A DNA stretch of 15,341 bases from Lachnospiraceae bacterium. Lineage in GTDB: Bacteria > Bacillota > Clostridia > Lachnospirales > Lachnospiraceae. The notes below the pieces were generated by a model that saw only the letters and a program-made list of their open reading frames with translations, ran no database searches and was not told the DNA's origin. The DNA is taken from positions 1 through 15,341 of the forward strand of contig JAJBTR010000078.1 in assembly GCA_020860745.1 (NCBI GenBank). Direction: 5' to 3'. The translations under genes were made by a program, and so were the position numbers. This document shows positions 14,071-15,341 of the stretch, in pieces. How positions within the stretch are numbered: position 1 is the stretch's first letter; each line of letters starts with the position of its first letter.

Positions 14071-14325
14071 TTATTTCTGTGCCTCATATGCTGCGCGCAC
14101 CGCTTTGGAGAGCTGATCCGGACATGAGGTTGGCTTAAAGCCGCAGCGGATTCCGGCCAGCGTGGATTCCACTTCGTCCACGGTGCGCCCGGCCACCAGG
14201 CGGGAGACTCCCTGCAGGTTGCCGTTGCAGCCGCCGGTGAATTTTACGTTCTTTACAATGTTGCCGTCCAGTTCCACTTCAATCTGTGTGGAGCATGTGC
14301 CTTTGGTTCTGTATGTGTAGCTCAT
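14071..14325 (-). CDS. TSCPD-domain small protein (TIGR03905-like)
   Basis: An 84-aa protein that is almost entirely a TSCPD domain, the domain also found at the C-terminus of some class II (B12-dependent) ribonucleotide reductases. The name motif TSCPD is at 66-70. Four cysteines (11, 33, 61 and 68) sit in conserved-looking settings (GTCST, GGCNGN, IRCGF, TSCPD) and may bind a metal such as zinc. Standalone copies of this size are common in Clostridia; their function is not known. The ribosome site (AAAGGAGG, six bases or so before the ATG) is very good. It lies 48 bases after the AraC-type gene on the same strand, so the two may be cotranscribed. Confidence 0.9.
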   Translation of the reverse strand: MSYTYRTKGTCSTQIEVELDGNIVKNVKFTGGCNGNLQGVSRLVAGRTVDEVESTLAGIRCGFKPTSCPDQLSKAVRAAYEAQK

Positions 14326-14373
14326 TTGTATTCCTCCTTTGGCTTAGTATCATACATGTTTTTGTGAAAGCGG

Positions 14374-15258
14374 TCAAGCCCTGACCTCTTTTCGGTATTC
14401 CCCCGGTGTCCGTCCGAAACGCTCTTTGAAAAGCCTGTTAAAGTAAGAAACATTCCGGAATCCGCTTTCCAGCGCAATATCCATGACGGGCAGGTCGGTC
14501 TCCTCCAGTGCGGCTGCCGCTCTGGAGAGCCGGTAGCGGTTGATGTACTCCACACAGGTGGTGCCGGTGTGCTTGCGGAAAAAATTCATCAGGTATGTCT
14601 CACTGAAATGGCAGACGGTTGCCAGATCGTGTATGGAGAGCGGTTCGCTGAAGTGATTCTGGATATATGTCAGTATTTCCTTCAGTTTTTCCTCCGCATG
14701 CAGGCTGCCGGTGTCGCGTTCCGTTTTTTCGATATATTCGTTGCGGTAAAGTTCAGATAACAGTTCCGTGAGGCGCGCTTTTGTGCGAAGCTCGTAGGCC
14801 GTGTTTTTCCCGTTAAATTCCCGGCATGCTTCGAGAAACAGGCGCCTGATCTCGTCATAACCCGGTTGTCCGGGAGAAAGGATAGGGATGAAACGATATT
14901 TCCCGGTCAGGAGAGGATTCAGGTATTTTACCGTGCAGGCGTCCGGCGTCAGGCATCCCAGAAAATTCAGATGGAAAACCAGACTGTGAGAGGTCATGGT
15001 ATTTCCGCCTCTTTCCGCAGCGCCGTGGAGCACCTGAGGCGAGAGGAGGAGCAGATCTCCCTCACGGACTGTGGTTGTGTGAAAGTTAATGGTGTAATTG
15101 GCACTGCCCTTTCCGATATAGGTAATCTCGGCTTCCTCATGCCAGTGGAGAGACAGATTGCGAAAATCCTCCGGTATCCGGCTGCAATAGTAACTCACAG
15201 GAAGCATGGTGTCGCCGTGGGCGGCTTTTTCTCTGAAATCTGATGGTTGTTTTTTCAT
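14374..15258 (-). CDS. AraC-family transcriptional regulator
   Basis: A 294-aa cytoplasmic regulator. The N-terminal half is a cupin-like ligand-sensing domain with HWHEEAEITYIGKG (38-51) and GDLLLLSPQVLHG (67-79), typical of AraC-type sugar sensors. The C-terminal 100 residues carry two helix-turn-helix motifs: the first in LSIHDLATVCHFSETYLMNFFRKH (207-230), the second around VMDIALESGFRNVSYFNRLFKERFG (258-282), with the family signature FGRTPGEYRK. The ligand and target are unknown. No sugar gene is adjacent inside the window, so its regulon may lie beyond the right edge, upstream of its start. The ribosome site is modest (GGGGAAA, about seven bases from the ATG). The 83 bases upstream hold no clear promoter. 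Confidence 0.93.
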   Translation of the reverse strand: MKKQPSDFREKAAHGDTMLPVSYYCSRIPEDFRNLSLHWHEEAEITYIGKGSANYTINFHTTTVREGDLLLLSPQVLHGAAERGGNTMTSHSLVFHLNFLGCLTPDACTVKYLNPLLTGKYRFIPILSPGQPGYDEIRRLFLEACREFNGKNTAYELRTKARLTELLSELYRNEYIEKTERDTGSLHAEEKLKEILTYIQNHFSEPLSIHDLATVCHFSETYLMNFFRKHTGTTCVEYINRYRLSRAAAALEETDLPVMDIALESGFRNVSYFNRLFKERFGRTPGEYRKEVRA

Positions 15259-15341
15259 AATATCGTTTCCCCGGTTACCTGTGATACTTTTTGGTGACAG
15301 ATTCTATGTAACTTCACTGCGGTTCTCCGGCCCTGCGATTC

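Overview
The window looks like a chromosomal segment of a gut-type Firmicute, most likely a Lachnospiraceae relative. This is inferred from protein family make-up, not from a marker gene. The supporting signs are strong AGGAGG-type ribosome sites, a CIRCE/HrcA-controlled clpB, a sugar ABC system lacking its own ATPase, a DUF624 protein, a TSCPD-domain small protein and a DUF4143 ATPase. I see no rRNA, tRNA, CRISPR array, transposase or phage gene.

Layout. 1-222 holds a terminator of an upstream unit and a leader with a perfect 12-bp inverted repeat and a possible 18-codon peptide. 241-711 (+) is a low-molecular-weight protein tyrosine phosphatase. 913-1836 (-) is a YdhF-like aldo/keto reductase. 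A 530-bp divergent intergenic region carries two near-consensus back-to-back promoters and several dyads. 2367-7685 (+) is a sugar-uptake operon: lipoprotein binding protein, a MalF-like permease with a large extracytoplasmic insertion, a MalG-like permease, a possible 46-aa coupled ORF, and a GH13 oligo-1,6-glucosidase-type enzyme whose start is frameshifted in a run of six A. A terminator follows at 7843, then a DUF624/YesL-like membrane protein (8006-8743). 9052-11637 is clpB behind a perfect CIRCE element overlapping a good promoter, ending in a strong terminator. 11790-12611 is a membrane-anchored CE4 polysaccharide deacetylase. A cluster of short hairpins (12651-12766) precedes an AAA/DUF4143 ATPase (12828-14051). 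On the minus strand, an AraC-family regulator (14374-15258) is followed by a TSCPD protein (14071-14325).

How it works together. The lipoprotein would capture an alpha-glucoside, the two permeases (with a shared MsmX-type ATPase encoded elsewhere) would import it, and the GH13 enzyme would cut it in the cytoplasm. The Val directly after the GH13 nucleophile suggests alpha-1,6-linked isomalto-oligosaccharides. The other genes look like independent units: stress chaperone, cell-wall modification and regulation.

I did not find a clearly new multi-gene system. The points most worth checking are the frameshifted GH13 start with the small same-frame ORF before it, the inserted domain in the MalF-like permease, and the hairpin cluster before the DUF4143 ATPase.
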